This document shows, in pieces, positions 35,443 to 44,433 of a stretch of 57,254 bases of DNA. A program made the translations under genes and the position numbers. This stretch comes from Hoeflea sp. BAL378 (GTDB taxonomy: Bacteria; Pseudomonadota; Alphaproteobacteria; Rhizobiales; Rhizobiaceae), in assembly GCF_000759435.1 (NCBI RefSeq), contig NZ_JRJG01000065.1:1-57254 (forward strand), written 5' to 3'. Numbering within the stretch: the first letter of the stretch is position 1; each line of letters starts with the position of its first letter. A model generated the notes under the pieces. The model saw only the letters and a program-made list of their open reading frames with translations, had not been told where the DNA came from and did no database searches.

Positions 35443-36426
35443 TCAAGGCTCGGCTGACAACGCCGTGCACTGCTCGGCGATGGCCGGAATGCGCGGATCG
35501 GCCTGGTCGATCTCGCCCGCCAGGAACGGCGTGAACAGCTCCCTCGAAAGCAGCTCGTCGGTCACGCATCCGCAGAACCGCACGCAGAAGTCGGCGCTGT
35601 GGTCGCTGCCGCATCCGGCCTGGCAGTCGGCGACGAAGCCGGGCAGCGGATCGACCTGCGGCGGCGGCGCGATCTGCGACGCGGTCCAGACCAGGGCCAG
35701 CAGCACCGGTTGATGCACCAGATAAAAGGCCAGACTGTGACGTCCGCAAAATCGCGTGGCGCGCGAGGCGAGACTGTCGCCGGTGCCGATTTCGGCCAGG
35801 CGCCGGGTCAGGCCGGTCGACACGGCGAGCCGGGTGCATCCCATGCCGATCAGGAACGGCCCGAGCCAGGGCATCAGCGGCACGAAGTCGTTGGACCGCG
35901 GCGCGACCGTGAACAGGCCGATCCAGGTGAGCCAGGCGGAATTGAAGACGTCGGAACTGTAGTAGTGCGGCAGCACCAGGCACGCCACGCCGGCAAGCAC
36001 CGTGATTAAGCCCGGCAGCCGCAGGAACAAGAGGCCGATCACGCTGGCCGCGGCGATCGCGTGCAGGATGCCGAAAAAGATGAACCGGTCGGGCGTAGCG
36101 AAGACGGTGACCAGCGTGATCAGCGCCGCGGCGCCGCCGACCATCGCCAGGCGCTTGAGGAAGGCCCGCGGCCGCAGCGTCTCGCCATGCGCCAGCATCA
36201 GGCTGACTCCCGCCAGGAACAGGAAGCTGCCGGCAATCGACCGGGCATAGAGCTTGAACAGTCCCTGCGTGGTCGTGGCCGGATCGAGATAGCCGAACTG
36301 CTCGAGGTTCCAGGAAAAATGATAGCTGGCCATCGCAAACAGCGCCAGGCCGCGGGCGAGGTCAAGCAGTTCAATGCGCCGTCCGGCGTTTCGCGATGGC
36401 GGTCCCTTGCCGGCGGCGTCACTCAA
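35443..36426 (-). CDS. DUF1624 (heparan-alpha-glucosaminide N-acetyltransferase-like) membrane protein
   Basis: The 327-residue protein opens with RRIELLDLARGLALFAMASYHF, the signature of DUF1624 acyltransferase-like membrane proteins, and has about eight membrane helices. HSLAFYLVHQPVLLAL lies near residue 231. The last part carries five closely spaced cysteines (CQAGC, then FCVRFCGC). The family is related to acetyl-CoA-dependent sugar acetyltransferases; the acceptor here is unknown. It stands alone. Confidence 0.85.
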   Translation of the reverse strand: MSDAAGKGPPSRNAGRRIELLDLARGLALFAMASYHFSWNLEQFGYLDPATTTQGLFKLYARSIAGSFLFLAGVSLMLAHGETLRPRAFLKRLAMVGGAAALITLVTVFATPDRFIFFGILHAIAAASVIGLLFLRLPGLITVLAGVACLVLPHYYSSDVFNSAWLTWIGLFTVAPRSNDFVPLMPWLGPFLIGMGCTRLAVSTGLTRRLAEIGTGDSLASRATRFCGRHSLAFYLVHQPVLLALVWTASQIAPPPQVDPLPGFVADCQAGCGSDHSADFCVRFCGCVTDELLSRELFTPFLAGEIDQADPRIPAIAEQCTALSAEP

Positions 36427-36596
36427 ACCCGTCTCTCCATGATCCTCGCGGCGCGACCGCCGACTCAGGGCCCAACCCTAGCAAAAGGATGGCCCGATTC
36501 ATCCTGTAAAGGCGAAAGGCGTCGAGATTTCGGCCGTCGGCCCGTGAAGCGGGAGGCAGTGTCCGCACTCCTCTCCGCCGGCCCCAGGATCCGTGA

Positions 36597-37520
36597 CTAG
36601 GGAGTCCCGTCCGGGGTCGCCGACGGACGCTTGCCGCCTCCGGCGACGAACAGGCCCGCCAGCACCAGCGCCAGCGCCGCGATCAGCGTGAGCGACAGCG
36701 GCTCGCCCAGCAGGATCACCCCGAGCCCCACGCCGAACACCGGAATCAGGTTGACCGACAGCGAAAACCGCGTGTAGCCGATGGTCCGGATCAGGTGGAA
36801 GCGCAGGATATAGGCAAGCCCGGTGGGAAAAGCGCCGAGATAGATGAGCGCGGCCATGCTCGTGCCGCTCAGTCCGGTGGGCGGGGCGCTTTCCATGAGG
36901 AAGGCGATCGGGATCAGGGCCGCTGCGCCCAGGCCCAGCGCCAGGCAGGCCAGCCGCACCGGCGGCATGTCGATCCGGCGGATGAGCAGCCCCGCCGTGA
37001 CATAGCATAGCGAGGCGCCGAGCGCGGCGAGCTTGGCTTCCAGCGATCCGGTTCCGAGCCCCGCGACCGCGCTCGGACCCACCACGACCAGGATCCCCGC
37101 CATGCCGAGGACGACCGAGGCCAGCTTGCGCGGCGTCAGGCGGTCGTCATCGGTCATGAAGTGGCTGCCGATCAGCGCCAGGAACGGGCCGGTCCCCATC
37201 AGCAGCGCCAACACCCCGGCGTCGAGCGTCTTTCCGGCCCAGGCGATCAGCGAGAACGGAATGACCATGTTGAGCACCGCCATGCCGCAGATCATCGACC
37301 ACTGGCCGCGCGACGACGGCCACACCATGCCGCGCCAGATCGCGTAGGGCAGCAGCACCAGAAATCCCACGGTGACGCGGATCGCCGCCAGCCAGACCGG
37401 CCCGGTCTCGGGCACCGCGATCCGGATCGCCACGAAGGCCGACGCCCAGATCAGCGCGGTCGCGAGCATCAGCGCCATGTCCAGCCGGGTCGGCGCGCGC
37501 AATGTCTGCACCTGGCTCAT
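36597..37520 (-). CDS. EamA/DMT-family transporter
   Basis: Ten predicted transmembrane helices in two EamA repeats (about 17-150 and 165-300), with typical segments ALIWASAFVAIRIAV and YLGAFPTGLAYILRF. DMT exporters move small metabolites or amino acids; the substrate cannot be told. From ATG 37520 (MSQVQTLRAPTRLDM) it is 307 residues. Its start overlaps the stop of the DUF3253 gene by 4 bases, so it is the third gene of a coupled set. Confidence 0.9.
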   Translation of the reverse strand: MSQVQTLRAPTRLDMALMLATALIWASAFVAIRIAVPETGPVWLAAIRVTVGFLVLLPYAIWRGMVWPSSRGQWSMICGMAVLNMVIPFSLIAWAGKTLDAGVLALLMGTGPFLALIGSHFMTDDDRLTPRKLASVVLGMAGILVVVGPSAVAGLGTGSLEAKLAALGASLCYVTAGLLIRRIDMPPVRLACLALGLGAAALIPIAFLMESAPPTGLSGTSMAALIYLGAFPTGLAYILRFHLIRTIGYTRFSLSVNLIPVFGVGLGVILLGEPLSLTLIAALALVLAGLFVAGGGKRPSATPDGTP

Positions 37521-37861
37521 GCCGTGTCTTGGCCCGGCTCCGGGCTCGACTGCGGGCCGGGGAGGGCGAGGCGGTAGACGCCGCGGAACCCGGACGGATC
37601 GACAGTCTTGCCCTTGCGGCGGATTTCGATCTCGCCTTCCTTCGCCATCTCCACGGCAACAGTGCGAAGCGGCTTCATCAGCCGGCTCCACTGCTGTTCG
37701 TCCGATCCCGCCAGCGCGCGGGCGGCGTCGGAGGGGCTGATGCTCTTGCCCGGCCCCGCAAGCCTGAGAAGGTCGAGGATCGCCGCGCGAAGCACGCTCG
37801 GGGCATGGGCTCTGGACGGTCCACGCGGACCGGCCGATCCGGCAGGATGGGAGTGCGTCAC
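37517..37861 (-). CDS. DUF3253 winged-helix-like protein
   Basis: A 114-residue soluble protein with the DUF3253 pattern (LRAAILDLLRLAGPGKSISPSDAARALAG ... WSRLMKPLRTVAVEMAKEGEIEIRRKGKTVDPSGFRGVYRLAL). The fold is a small winged helix, so nucleic acid binding is possible; no function is established. Both ends overlap neighbours by 4 bases (ATGA), tying it to DUF599 and EamA genes. Confidence 0.85.
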   Translation of the reverse strand: MTHSHPAGSAGPRGPSRAHAPSVLRAAILDLLRLAGPGKSISPSDAARALAGSDEQQWSRLMKPLRTVAVEMAKEGEIEIRRKGKTVDPSGFRGVYRLALPGPQSSPEPGQDTA

Positions 37862-38556
37862 GGGATGAGGGTGTCCTTGAGGATCGCGTCGCGCGCGTTG
37901 GAGAAGAACTGCCGCCTGACCAACACCAGAATCACCAGCGTTGTCGACCCCATCAGCACGAGCGGGCCGGCGAACCAGCCGAGATAGCCGATCGACAGGA
38001 AGATCGCCCTCAGCCCGGCGTTGAAATGCCGCCCGGCCAGAACATTGAGCGAGGCCGCCCGGTTGGCGGCGGCGTCGAGTTCCCGCTGGGCGTCGGGCTG
38101 CAGGTCGCCCTTCATCGGGATCGCGCCGAACAGGATCGAGGAATAGTTGAACAGCCGGTAAGACCAGCCGAACTTGAAGAACGCATAGGCGAAGATCGCG
38201 ATCAGCCCGAACACCTTGAGTTCGAACGCCGCCGGGTCGGCCACCAGCGGGATCGGCAGGTCGTCGGCGACCGCCAGCACCCGGTCGGTGGCGCCCAGAA
38301 GCGCGAAGCAGCCGCCGATGGCGAAGATCGTCGTCGAGGCGAAGAAGGCCGTGCCGTTCTGCAGCCCCGCCATGATGGCGGTGTCGATCATGCGCAGGTC
38401 GCGCCGGGCGGCCACCTGCATCCAGCGCTTGCGGTGCTGGTTCATCGCCGTCGTCAGGCTCACCCGCCGGATTGGCAGGTGGTTGTTCGACGCCAGCGAG
38501 AACAGGGTCCAGGACAGCGCGAACCAGGCGATCGCCAGGTAATCAAGGTTTGTCAT
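37858..38556 (-). CDS. DUF599 membrane protein
   Basis: A 232-residue protein with about four membrane helices. LASNNHLPIRRVSLTTAMNQHRKRWM and DTAIMAGLQNGTAFFASTTIFAIGG are family hallmarks. DUF599 members have no known function. It is the first gene of the overlapping minus-strand set DUF599-DUF3253-EamA. Confidence 0.88.
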   Translation of the reverse strand: MTNLDYLAIAWFALSWTLFSLASNNHLPIRRVSLTTAMNQHRKRWMQVAARRDLRMIDTAIMAGLQNGTAFFASTTIFAIGGCFALLGATDRVLAVADDLPIPLVADPAAFELKVFGLIAIFAYAFFKFGWSYRLFNYSSILFGAIPMKGDLQPDAQRELDAAANRAASLNVLAGRHFNAGLRAIFLSIGYLGWFAGPLVLMGSTTLVILVLVRRQFFSNARDAILKDTLIP

Positions 38557-38863
38557 GCCCTGCTTTTGGCATGCTCCGCCCCGCTTGGCAAAGCCTTCCG
38601 CGGAACCGCCCGGCTAATCATTTTTCAACACCTGTGGTCGAATTGTGGATGTCCGGCCCGGGACCGATTCGAGGATAGACAGGCAAGTCCTTGATTTGAC
38701 ACCAAGCCATGCGGAGAGCGAATGCCTGGTGTGAAAGTTTGACCACAGATTTGCCGTTTTTGCAGTTGCGAAAAGATTACCGTTTCGTTAAACAGCCGCC
38801 TCTGCGCTGAGCGAATCCCCAGGGATTACGCGGCCTGAAATGACCACAATAACCGGAGTCACC
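38557..38863. promoter_or_regulatory. Intergenic region between DUF599 and the 33-residue peptide gene
   Basis: 307 bases between divergent genes. It contains an inverted repeat ACACCA (38699-38704) / TGGTGT (38727-38732) and two similar stretches, TTTGACACCA (38695-38704) and TTTGACCACA. An AT-rich zone (38745-38795) precedes the peptide gene. It should hold both promoters; I could not fix -35/-10 boxes with confidence. Confidence 0.35.
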
Positions 38864-38965
38864 ATGGAAGACACCGTACAGAAATCGTGCTGGGGCATCA
38901 CCGCCCGCGCAGTCATCGGTTTTTCGGGAATTCTCGCACTGGCCTACCTTTTCGGCGGCATCTGA
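38864..38965 (+). CDS. Small 33-residue single-span membrane peptide
   Basis: ATG 38864 has GGAG 5 bases upstream and opens a 33-codon frame: a short polar start (MEDTVQKSCWGITAR) followed by a hydrophobic segment (AVIGFSGILALAYLFGGI). A strong intrinsic terminator lies 21 bases after its stop, so this is a self-contained transcript. The product is probably a single-pass inner-membrane peptide of unknown role. It is too short for routine gene finders; codon choice fits the genome. Confidence 0.7.
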   Translation: MEDTVQKSCWGITARAVIGFSGILALAYLFGGI

Positions 38966-38986
38966 GCGACCAAAGCATGAGACAAG

Positions 38987-39024
38987 GCAGCGCCTGACCC
39001 ACCCGGTCGGCGCTGCTTTTCTTT
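38987..39024 (+). terminator. Rho-independent terminator after the 33-residue gene
   Basis: GCAGCGCC (38987-38994) pairs perfectly with GGCGCTGC (39009-39016), loop of 14 bases, followed by TTTTCTTT. It separates the small gene from sdaA. Confidence 0.85.
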
Positions 39025-39149
39025 GTCCGCCCGGCGCGATGGCGGCGGCTTCGCTTCTGTCGCTGGCGCGGCACGACAGGTCGGGAAATTGACGTCCTTG
39101 CGGCGCTGGCCCATGTAAGCTGTCATCTTCACCGGAGAAGCCGCCCCCC

Positions 39150-40550
39150 ATGTTCCTCTCAGTCTTTGATGTCTTCAAGATCGGCGTCGGCCCGTCGAGT
39201 TCCCACACCATGGGGCCGATGTCGGCGGCGGTGCGCTTTCTCGACGAGATCGCCGGACCCGACTGGCCGCGGCCGGCGGGCGCCCGGGTCAGGCGCATCA
39301 AGGTCAGCCTGCACGGCTCGCTGGCGTTTACCGGCATCGGCCACGGCACGGGCAGGGCGGTGGTGCTGGGCCTCACCGGCGAACGGCCCGACCAGGTCGA
39401 TCCCGACCGGATGGACGGCATCATCGCCGGCGTCGAGGCGAGCCGCAGGATCAGCCCGCCCGGCCATCCCGATTATGAGTTCGATCCGAAGACGGATCTG
39501 GTCTTCGACAAGAAGCAGCCCTTGCCCGGCCACGCCAACGGCATGACCTTCACAGCCTTCGACCGCGACGGCGCCATGCTGCTGCGCCGGATCTACTATT
39601 CCGTCGGCGGCGGCTTCGTCGTCTCCGACACCGAGCTCGAGGCGATGAAGCACGCCAAGTCGGCGAGCGTCGACAAGACCGTGCCCTATCCCTTCCGCAA
39701 CGCCAGGCAGATGCTCGAGATGGCGGCGCGCTCGGGCCTGTCGATCGCGCAGATGAAGCGCGCCAACGAGGAAAGCCACATGAGCCGCGAGGAGCTCGAC
39801 GCGGGGCTGGACCGGATCTGGAGCGCCATGAGCGGCTGCATCGACCGCGGCCTGGGCGGCGAGGGCATCATGCCGGGCGGCCTCAAGGTGCGCCGCCGCG
39901 CCCGCATCCTGCACGACAAGCTGCAGGAGGAATGGCGGCAGAACCGGCGCAATCCGCTGCTCGCCAATGACTGGCTGAGCGTCTACGCCATGGCCGTCAA
40001 CGAGGAAAACGCCTCCGGCGGCCGCGTCGTCACCGCGCCCACCAACGGCGCCGCCGGCGTGATCCCGGCCACCATCCGCTACGTGCTGCAGTTCCACGAC
40101 GGCGCCGATCAGGAGTCGGTGCGCGACTATCTGCTGACGGCCGCCGCCGTGGGCGGCATCATCAAGCACAACGCCTCGATCTCGGGCGCCGAGGTTGGCT
40201 GCCAGGGCGAGGTGGGCTCCGCCGCGGCGATGTCGGCCGCGGGCCTCGCCGCCGTCATGGGCGGCACGCCCGAGCAGATCGAGAACGCCGCCGAAATCGC
40301 GCTCGAGCACCATCTCGGCATGACCTGCGACCCGGTCGGCGGCCTGGTGCAGGTGCCCTGCATCGAGCGGAACGCCTTGGGCGCGGTCAAGGCGGTGACT
40401 GCCGCGTCGCTCGCCATGAAGGGCGACGGCACCCATTTCGTGCCGCTCGACGCCTGCATCGAGACCATGCGCCAGACCGGGCTCGACATGAACGAGCGCT
40501 ACAAGGAGACCTCCACCGGCGGTCTCGCCGTCAACGTGGTCGAATGCTGA
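39150..40550 (+). CDS. sdaA: L-serine ammonia-lyase (iron-sulfur dependent)
   Basis: SdaA converts L-serine to pyruvate and ammonia with a [4Fe-4S] cluster. The single-chain 466-residue protein has the beta domain [24 protein letters not shown] and the alpha domain. Cluster cysteines are in [15 protein letters not shown] and [35 protein letters not shown] is another family signature. It appears to be monocistronic. Confidence 0.96.
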   Translation: MFLSVFDVFKIGVGPSSSHTMGPMSAAVRFLDEIAGPDWPRPAGARVRRIKVSLHGSLAFTGIGHGTGRAVVLGLTGERPDQVDPDRMDGIIAGVEASRRISPPGHPDYEFDPKTDLVFDKKQPLPGHANGMTFTAFDRDGAMLLRRIYYSVGGGFVVSDTELEAMKHAKSASVDKTVPYPFRNARQMLEMAARSGLSIAQMKRANEESHMSREELDAGLDRIWSAMSGCIDRGLGGEGIMPGGLKVRRRARILHDKLQEEWRQNRRNPLLANDWLSVYAMAVNEENASGGRVVTAPTNGAAGVIPATIRYVLQFHDGADQESVRDYLLTAAAVGGIIKHNASISGAEVGCQGEVGSAAAMSAAGLAAVMGGTPEQIENAAEIALEHHLGMTCDPVGGLVQVPCIERNALGAVKAVTAASLAMKGDGTHFVPLDACIETMRQTGLDMNERYKETSTGGLAVNVVEC

Positions 40551-40641
40551 GCCTCCGGAAGGGGGCCGAGACTGTGGACGGCGCCCGGATTCGCCCCCTG
40601 CCGGCTTGACCCCGGCGCGTCAGCGCCCGAAATACCCGGCA

Positions 40642-41076
40642 ATGGCCCTTCACCTTCTCAAATTGTGCGTCGGCGCGGAAAGCATCGAAGACCTGCAGCG
40701 CTGGATCGACCTCCGTCTGGCGGCGATGAAGGCCGCCGGGCAGACGCTCGAACAGTTCCACACCACCCGCATGCTGCCCAAGCGTGCCGCGGACCTGGTC
40801 GATGGCGGCTCGCTCTTCTGGGTCATCAAGGGCAATATCCAGGCCCGGCAGCGCCTCCTCGACATCCGCCCGTTCACCGACGCCGAGGGCATTTCCCGCT
40901 GCAATCTCGTGCTCGAACCGGTGCTGCACGAGACCTCCTGGGCGCCGCGCCGCCCGTTCCAGGGCTGGCGCTATCTCGATCCCGACGATGCGCCGCGCGA
41001 TCTCGGCGGCTCCGGCGAGGATGGCGATCTGCCTGCCGAACTCAAGCGCGAACTGGCGGGCCTCGGCCTGCTGTAG
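40642..41076 (+). CDS. DUF1489 family protein
   Basis: ATG 40642 (MALHLLKLCVGAESIEDLQRW) gives 144 residues. HTTRMLPKRAADLVDGGSLFWVIKG, RPFTDAEGI and EPVLHETSWAPRRPFQGWRYL are hallmarks of DUF1489, a conserved alphaproteobacterial family of unknown function. It is soluble and lies between sdaA and the vWA gene, 91 bases from the former. Confidence 0.9.
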   Translation: MALHLLKLCVGAESIEDLQRWIDLRLAAMKAAGQTLEQFHTTRMLPKRAADLVDGGSLFWVIKGNIQARQRLLDIRPFTDAEGISRCNLVLEPVLHETSWAPRRPFQGWRYLDPDDAPRDLGGSGEDGDLPAELKRELAGLGLL

Positions 41077-41226
41077 GGCGCCCGGCCGCCCGACCCTTGT
41101 GTTCGCTGCGCAAAACGCCACATTGAACACAGATGCCGCCACCGACCGCGCAATTCCGGGAGAATGGCCCGCGGACAGGCGGTCGCAGTGGCGAAAACTT
41201 CACACCGAGGGTAAAACACGTCCATC

Positions 41227-42018
41227 ATGGCCAGAGACAAGACCGGATCCGACAAGGCGATGACACGGCGTGGCGGCGACGCCGTTCCCGACAGCGCGCC
41301 CGCGTCCTCGGGCTCCGAGATCGCCGCCTTCCTCAACGCCGCCAAGTCGCTGGCGCCGGGGGCTTCCGGATCGGGCCGTCTCGCCTTCGCGCTCGACGCC
41401 ACCATGAGCCGGCAGCCGACCTGGGACAGCGCCTGCAGGCTGCAGGCGGAGATGTTCGACGCGGTCGGCAAGGCCGCGGACCTGCAGGTGCAACTGGTCT
41501 ATTTCCGCGGCCTGGGCGAATGCCGCGCCTCGCGCTGGGTCAGTGACACCACCGCGCTCGCCAACCTGATGAGCCGGATCGACTGCCGCGGCGGCCAGAC
41601 CCAGATCGGTCGGGTGCTGCGCCATGTCGCCGACGAGGCGAAGTCGCGGCCGGTGAGCGCGCTGGTCTATATCGGCGACGCGATGGAAGAGGAGATCGAC
41701 ACGCTGGCGGTGACGGCGGGCGAGCTGGCGCTGCGCAAGGTGCCCTGCTTCATGTTCCATGAAGGCCACGATCCCGCCGCTGCCGCCGGCTTTCGCGAAA
41801 TCGCCCGCGTCACCGGCGGCGCCTATGTCCGTTTCGACCAGAATGCGGCGGCCGAACTCGCCGCATTGCTGCGCGCGGTCGCGACCTACGCCACCGGCGG
41901 ACGCAAGGCGCTCGAAAGCGCCGGCGGATCTGCGGCGCGGCTGCTGCTCGAGCAACTGGGTCCGGGCAGGCCGGGCGGGGCAGGTCGATCCGGCGGCAGG
42001 GGAACTCCACAGCCATGA
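41227..42018 (+). CDS. von Willebrand factor A-like domain protein
   Basis: The 263-residue protein has an N-terminal polar tail, a helix (EIAAFLNAAKSL) and a vWA fold. It has a MIDAS-like motif DATMS (Asp57-x-Thr59-x-Ser61), a conserved Thr in GGQTQIGRV and an acidic loop YIGDAMEEEID, so a divalent-metal site is likely. The C-terminus (GPGRPGGAGRSGGRGTPQP) is glycine-rich and disordered. It overlaps the J-domain gene by 4 bases. vWA proteins usually mediate assembly of complexes; partner and role are unknown. Confidence 0.85.
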   Translation: MARDKTGSDKAMTRRGGDAVPDSAPASSGSEIAAFLNAAKSLAPGASGSGRLAFALDATMSRQPTWDSACRLQAEMFDAVGKAADLQVQLVYFRGLGECRASRWVSDTTALANLMSRIDCRGGQTQIGRVLRHVADEAKSRPVSALVYIGDAMEEEIDTLAVTAGELALRKVPCFMFHEGHDPAAAAGFREIARVTGGAYVRFDQNAAAELAALLRAVATYATGGRKALESAGGSAARLLLEQLGPGRPGGAGRSGGRGTPQP

Positions 42019-42710
42019 GCGCGATCGCGGTCTTTTTCGGCGGCCTGCTGATCCTGGTGGCGGTGCTCGCCGGTCTGCTGAGCGTCAAGCCTGCGGCGCT
42101 CGCCAGCGCACTGCGTTATGGCCTGCCGGCGGCTATGGCCGGGCTGGGGCTCACGCTGATGCTCGTCGGCCGCGCCAGCCTCGGCCTGCCGCTGCTCGCC
42201 TTTGCGGCGATGCTGTTCAGCCGCGCCCGCAGCGCCTCGCGGGCGACGCGCCAGCCCGGAGGCCGGTCGCATGTCCGCTCGGCGGCGCTGGAAATGGAGC
42301 TCGATCTCGACACCGGCGCCATGAACGGCCTGGTGCTGGCCGGCAGCTTCGAGGGCCGCGAACTCGACGCGCTGGACGAGCCGGATCTGTTGCGGCTGCA
42401 TTCCGAACTGTCGGGCGACCCGGAAAGCCTTGCCCTACTGGAGGCGTATCTTGACCGCCGCATAGCCGACTGGCGTGCCGGCGCGCAGACGGATGGAGGC
42501 GCGGGGCTGGGCGCTGCGCCAGGCTCGGGCGCCATGACACAGCAGGAGGCCTACGAGATCCTTGGTCTTGCTGCGGGGGCGAGTGAAGCCGAGATCCGCG
42601 AGGCGCATCGCCGCCTCATGAAGCGGATGCATCCCGATGCGGGTGGCTCGACGTTTCTTGCCGGCCGCATCAACGAGGCCAAAACTGTTCTCTTGAGTCG
42701 ACATGACTGA
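42015..42710 (+). CDS. Membrane-anchored J-domain protein
   Basis: The 231-residue protein starts with two or three membrane helices (MSAIAVFFGGLLILVAVLAGLL and about residues 33-69). A linker follows, then a C-terminal J domain (EAYEILGLAAGASEAEIREAHRRLMKRMHPDAGG, about 176-209) with an intact HPD motif that should stimulate DnaK. The arrangement recalls Tim14/Pam18-like J-proteins. Coupled by ATGA overlap with the vWA gene, so the two products probably act together at the inner membrane. Confidence 0.88.
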   Translation: MSAIAVFFGGLLILVAVLAGLLSVKPAALASALRYGLPAAMAGLGLTLMLVGRASLGLPLLAFAAMLFSRARSASRATRQPGGRSHVRSAALEMELDLDTGAMNGLVLAGSFEGRELDALDEPDLLRLHSELSGDPESLALLEAYLDRRIADWRAGAQTDGGAGLGAAPGSGAMTQQEAYEILGLAAGASEAEIREAHRRLMKRMHPDAGGSTFLAGRINEAKTVLLSRHD

Positions 42711-42791
42711 TTTCCCCGATACGCAATACAAAAACGTGGATGTCTCCGGAATTGGGAGTTCCGGCCGCGGCGTTAAACAAACGCCGCGGGA

Positions 42792-44225
42792 TCAGTTGGC
42801 GGTCGCCCAGCAGGCGAAGCCTTTCCTTTCGAGCGCCTTGCAGGCGCTGGCGGCCGAAGACTGGCCGTCAAAGCCGCCGAAACGGGCGCGGTAGAGCTGC
42901 TCGTTGTTCTTGGCATAGGCCATGGTGAAGGGCTCGGCGCCCCGCAGCGCCTTGCCGCCCTGGTCCTGGGCGCGCGCCAGCAGCTTCAACGCCTCGTTCT
43001 GGTCGGGCATGGCGCCGATCTGGATCATCCAGCCGCTCATGGCGGCCGTCGAGGCGGTCGTCACCGGGTCGATGGCGTCGGCGCTGGCGGTCTCCACCGG
43101 CATCGGCGGCACCAGCACAGGGGCGGGGGTCGGAACCGGAATCGCCATCTTCTGCGCCTGCAACGACTTGGCGAGCGCCTCGCGGCCGACCACCGGGGCC
43201 GGGGTGGGCGCGGCATAGGCGAGCGCAATCCGTGCGTCGCCGTCGTGGCGAAGCTCCGGAACCGGGCCGACCTTGGGTAGCTGGAACGCGGCGGAGGCGG
43301 CTTCCATGGGGGCCGCTGCGGAAGCGACTTCCATGTTGGCCATGGCGCCGCGGGCGATCAGGTTGCCGCCGCCGCGGGTCGAGGCCTTGAGCAGATAGCG
43401 CGAGATCAGGTCCTTCATCTGCGCGTTGCGGCTGGCGCCGGTGCGGCCGCCCATAACGACGGCGACGATCGAGCGGTCGCGGTCCACCACCGAGGAGACC
43501 AGGTTGAACCCGGAGGCGCGGGTGTAGCCGGTCTTGATGCCGTCGACGCCGCGCACGACGCCCAGCAGGCGGTTGTGGTTGGCCATGTTGCTGCCGCCGA
43601 ACTTGAACGAGCGGGTGGAGAAATACTTGTACTGGCGCGGAAAATGCTCGCGCAGCGCAATGCCGAGCTTGGCCATGTCCCGGGCCGTGGTCACCTGGCC
43701 GGAATTCGGCAGGCCGTGGGCGTTGCGGAACGTGGTCTTCGACATGCCGAGCGCGCGCGCCTTGGCGGTCATCATGCTGGCGAATTTGGATTCCGAGCCG
43801 CCCAGATGTTCGGCGATCGCGGTGGAGGCGTCATTGGCCGATTTCGTCACCAGCGCATAGATCACCTGCTCGACCGTGATCGACTTGCCGACGCCCACGC
43901 CGAGCTTGGTCGGCGGCTCCTTGGCGGCGTTGGCCGAGAACTTGATGCGCGTGTCGAGCCTGATCTTGCCGCGCTCGAGCGCCTCGAAAGTCAGGTAGAG
44001 CGTCATCATCTTGGTGAGCGACGCCGGATAGCGCGGTGCGTCCGCGTCATTGGCGTACAGCGTCTTTCCGGTCTTGGCGTCGATGACGATGCCGGAATAT
44101 TTCGGGTTCGCCGCAGCCGGCGCGCTTCCCAGTGCCATGGCAATGCCGATGAGGGCAGCCAGGCGGAACGCGAAGGAAGGAACGGCGGCGAGACGGGAAA
44201 TTTGACTTGGTATACGCTGGAACAC
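42792..44225 (-). CDS. dacA: D-alanyl-D-alanine carboxypeptidase (PBP5/6 family) with SPOR domain
   Basis: It trims the terminal D-Ala of peptidoglycan pentapeptides in the periplasm. The 477-residue protein has a signal peptide (to about Ala39) and the active-site motifs SLTK (Ser69-Lys72), SAN and KTG (GIKTGYT). A proline/alanine-rich linker and a C-terminal SPOR domain follow (about 400-477, GWMIQIGAMPDQNEALKLLARAQ), which targets denuded glycan strands at the division site. The E. coli-type PBP5 membrane-anchoring helix is replaced by the SPOR module. Confidence 0.94.
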   Translation of the reverse strand: MFQRIPSQISRLAAVPSFAFRLAALIGIAMALGSAPAAANPKYSGIVIDAKTGKTLYANDADAPRYPASLTKMMTLYLTFEALERGKIRLDTRIKFSANAAKEPPTKLGVGVGKSITVEQVIYALVTKSANDASTAIAEHLGGSESKFASMMTAKARALGMSKTTFRNAHGLPNSGQVTTARDMAKLGIALREHFPRQYKYFSTRSFKFGGSNMANHNRLLGVVRGVDGIKTGYTRASGFNLVSSVVDRDRSIVAVVMGGRTGASRNAQMKDLISRYLLKASTRGGGNLIARGAMANMEVASAAAPMEAASAAFQLPKVGPVPELRHDGDARIALAYAAPTPAPVVGREALAKSLQAQKMAIPVPTPAPVLVPPMPVETASADAIDPVTTASTAAMSGWMIQIGAMPDQNEALKLLARAQDQGGKALRGAEPFTMAYAKNNEQLYRARFGGFDGQSSAASACKALERKGFACWATAN

Positions 44226-44433
44226 GACAACTCACTCATGATCAGGCGGGTAAGAAAGGGTGTCTGACTGTCGCCCTCCATGAACAGCCATTGTGTCGGA
44301 TCCTAGACACACGTCCTTACCAATCCGTTTATAATGAACCATTCCTTTCCGCAGTGATCCCCAAAACCTGTCCGGTTTCGGTAAGGTCTGTGCCAATCTG
44401 GCCCCTCCGCGCGCTCTGTCGCTGGCCCATATT

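Noticed and set aside
41227-42710. vWA gene pair as part of a tellurium-resistance or phage-defence island
   Set aside because: No TerD-like, MoxR or nuclease partners are nearby, and GC content and neighbours look like core chromosome.
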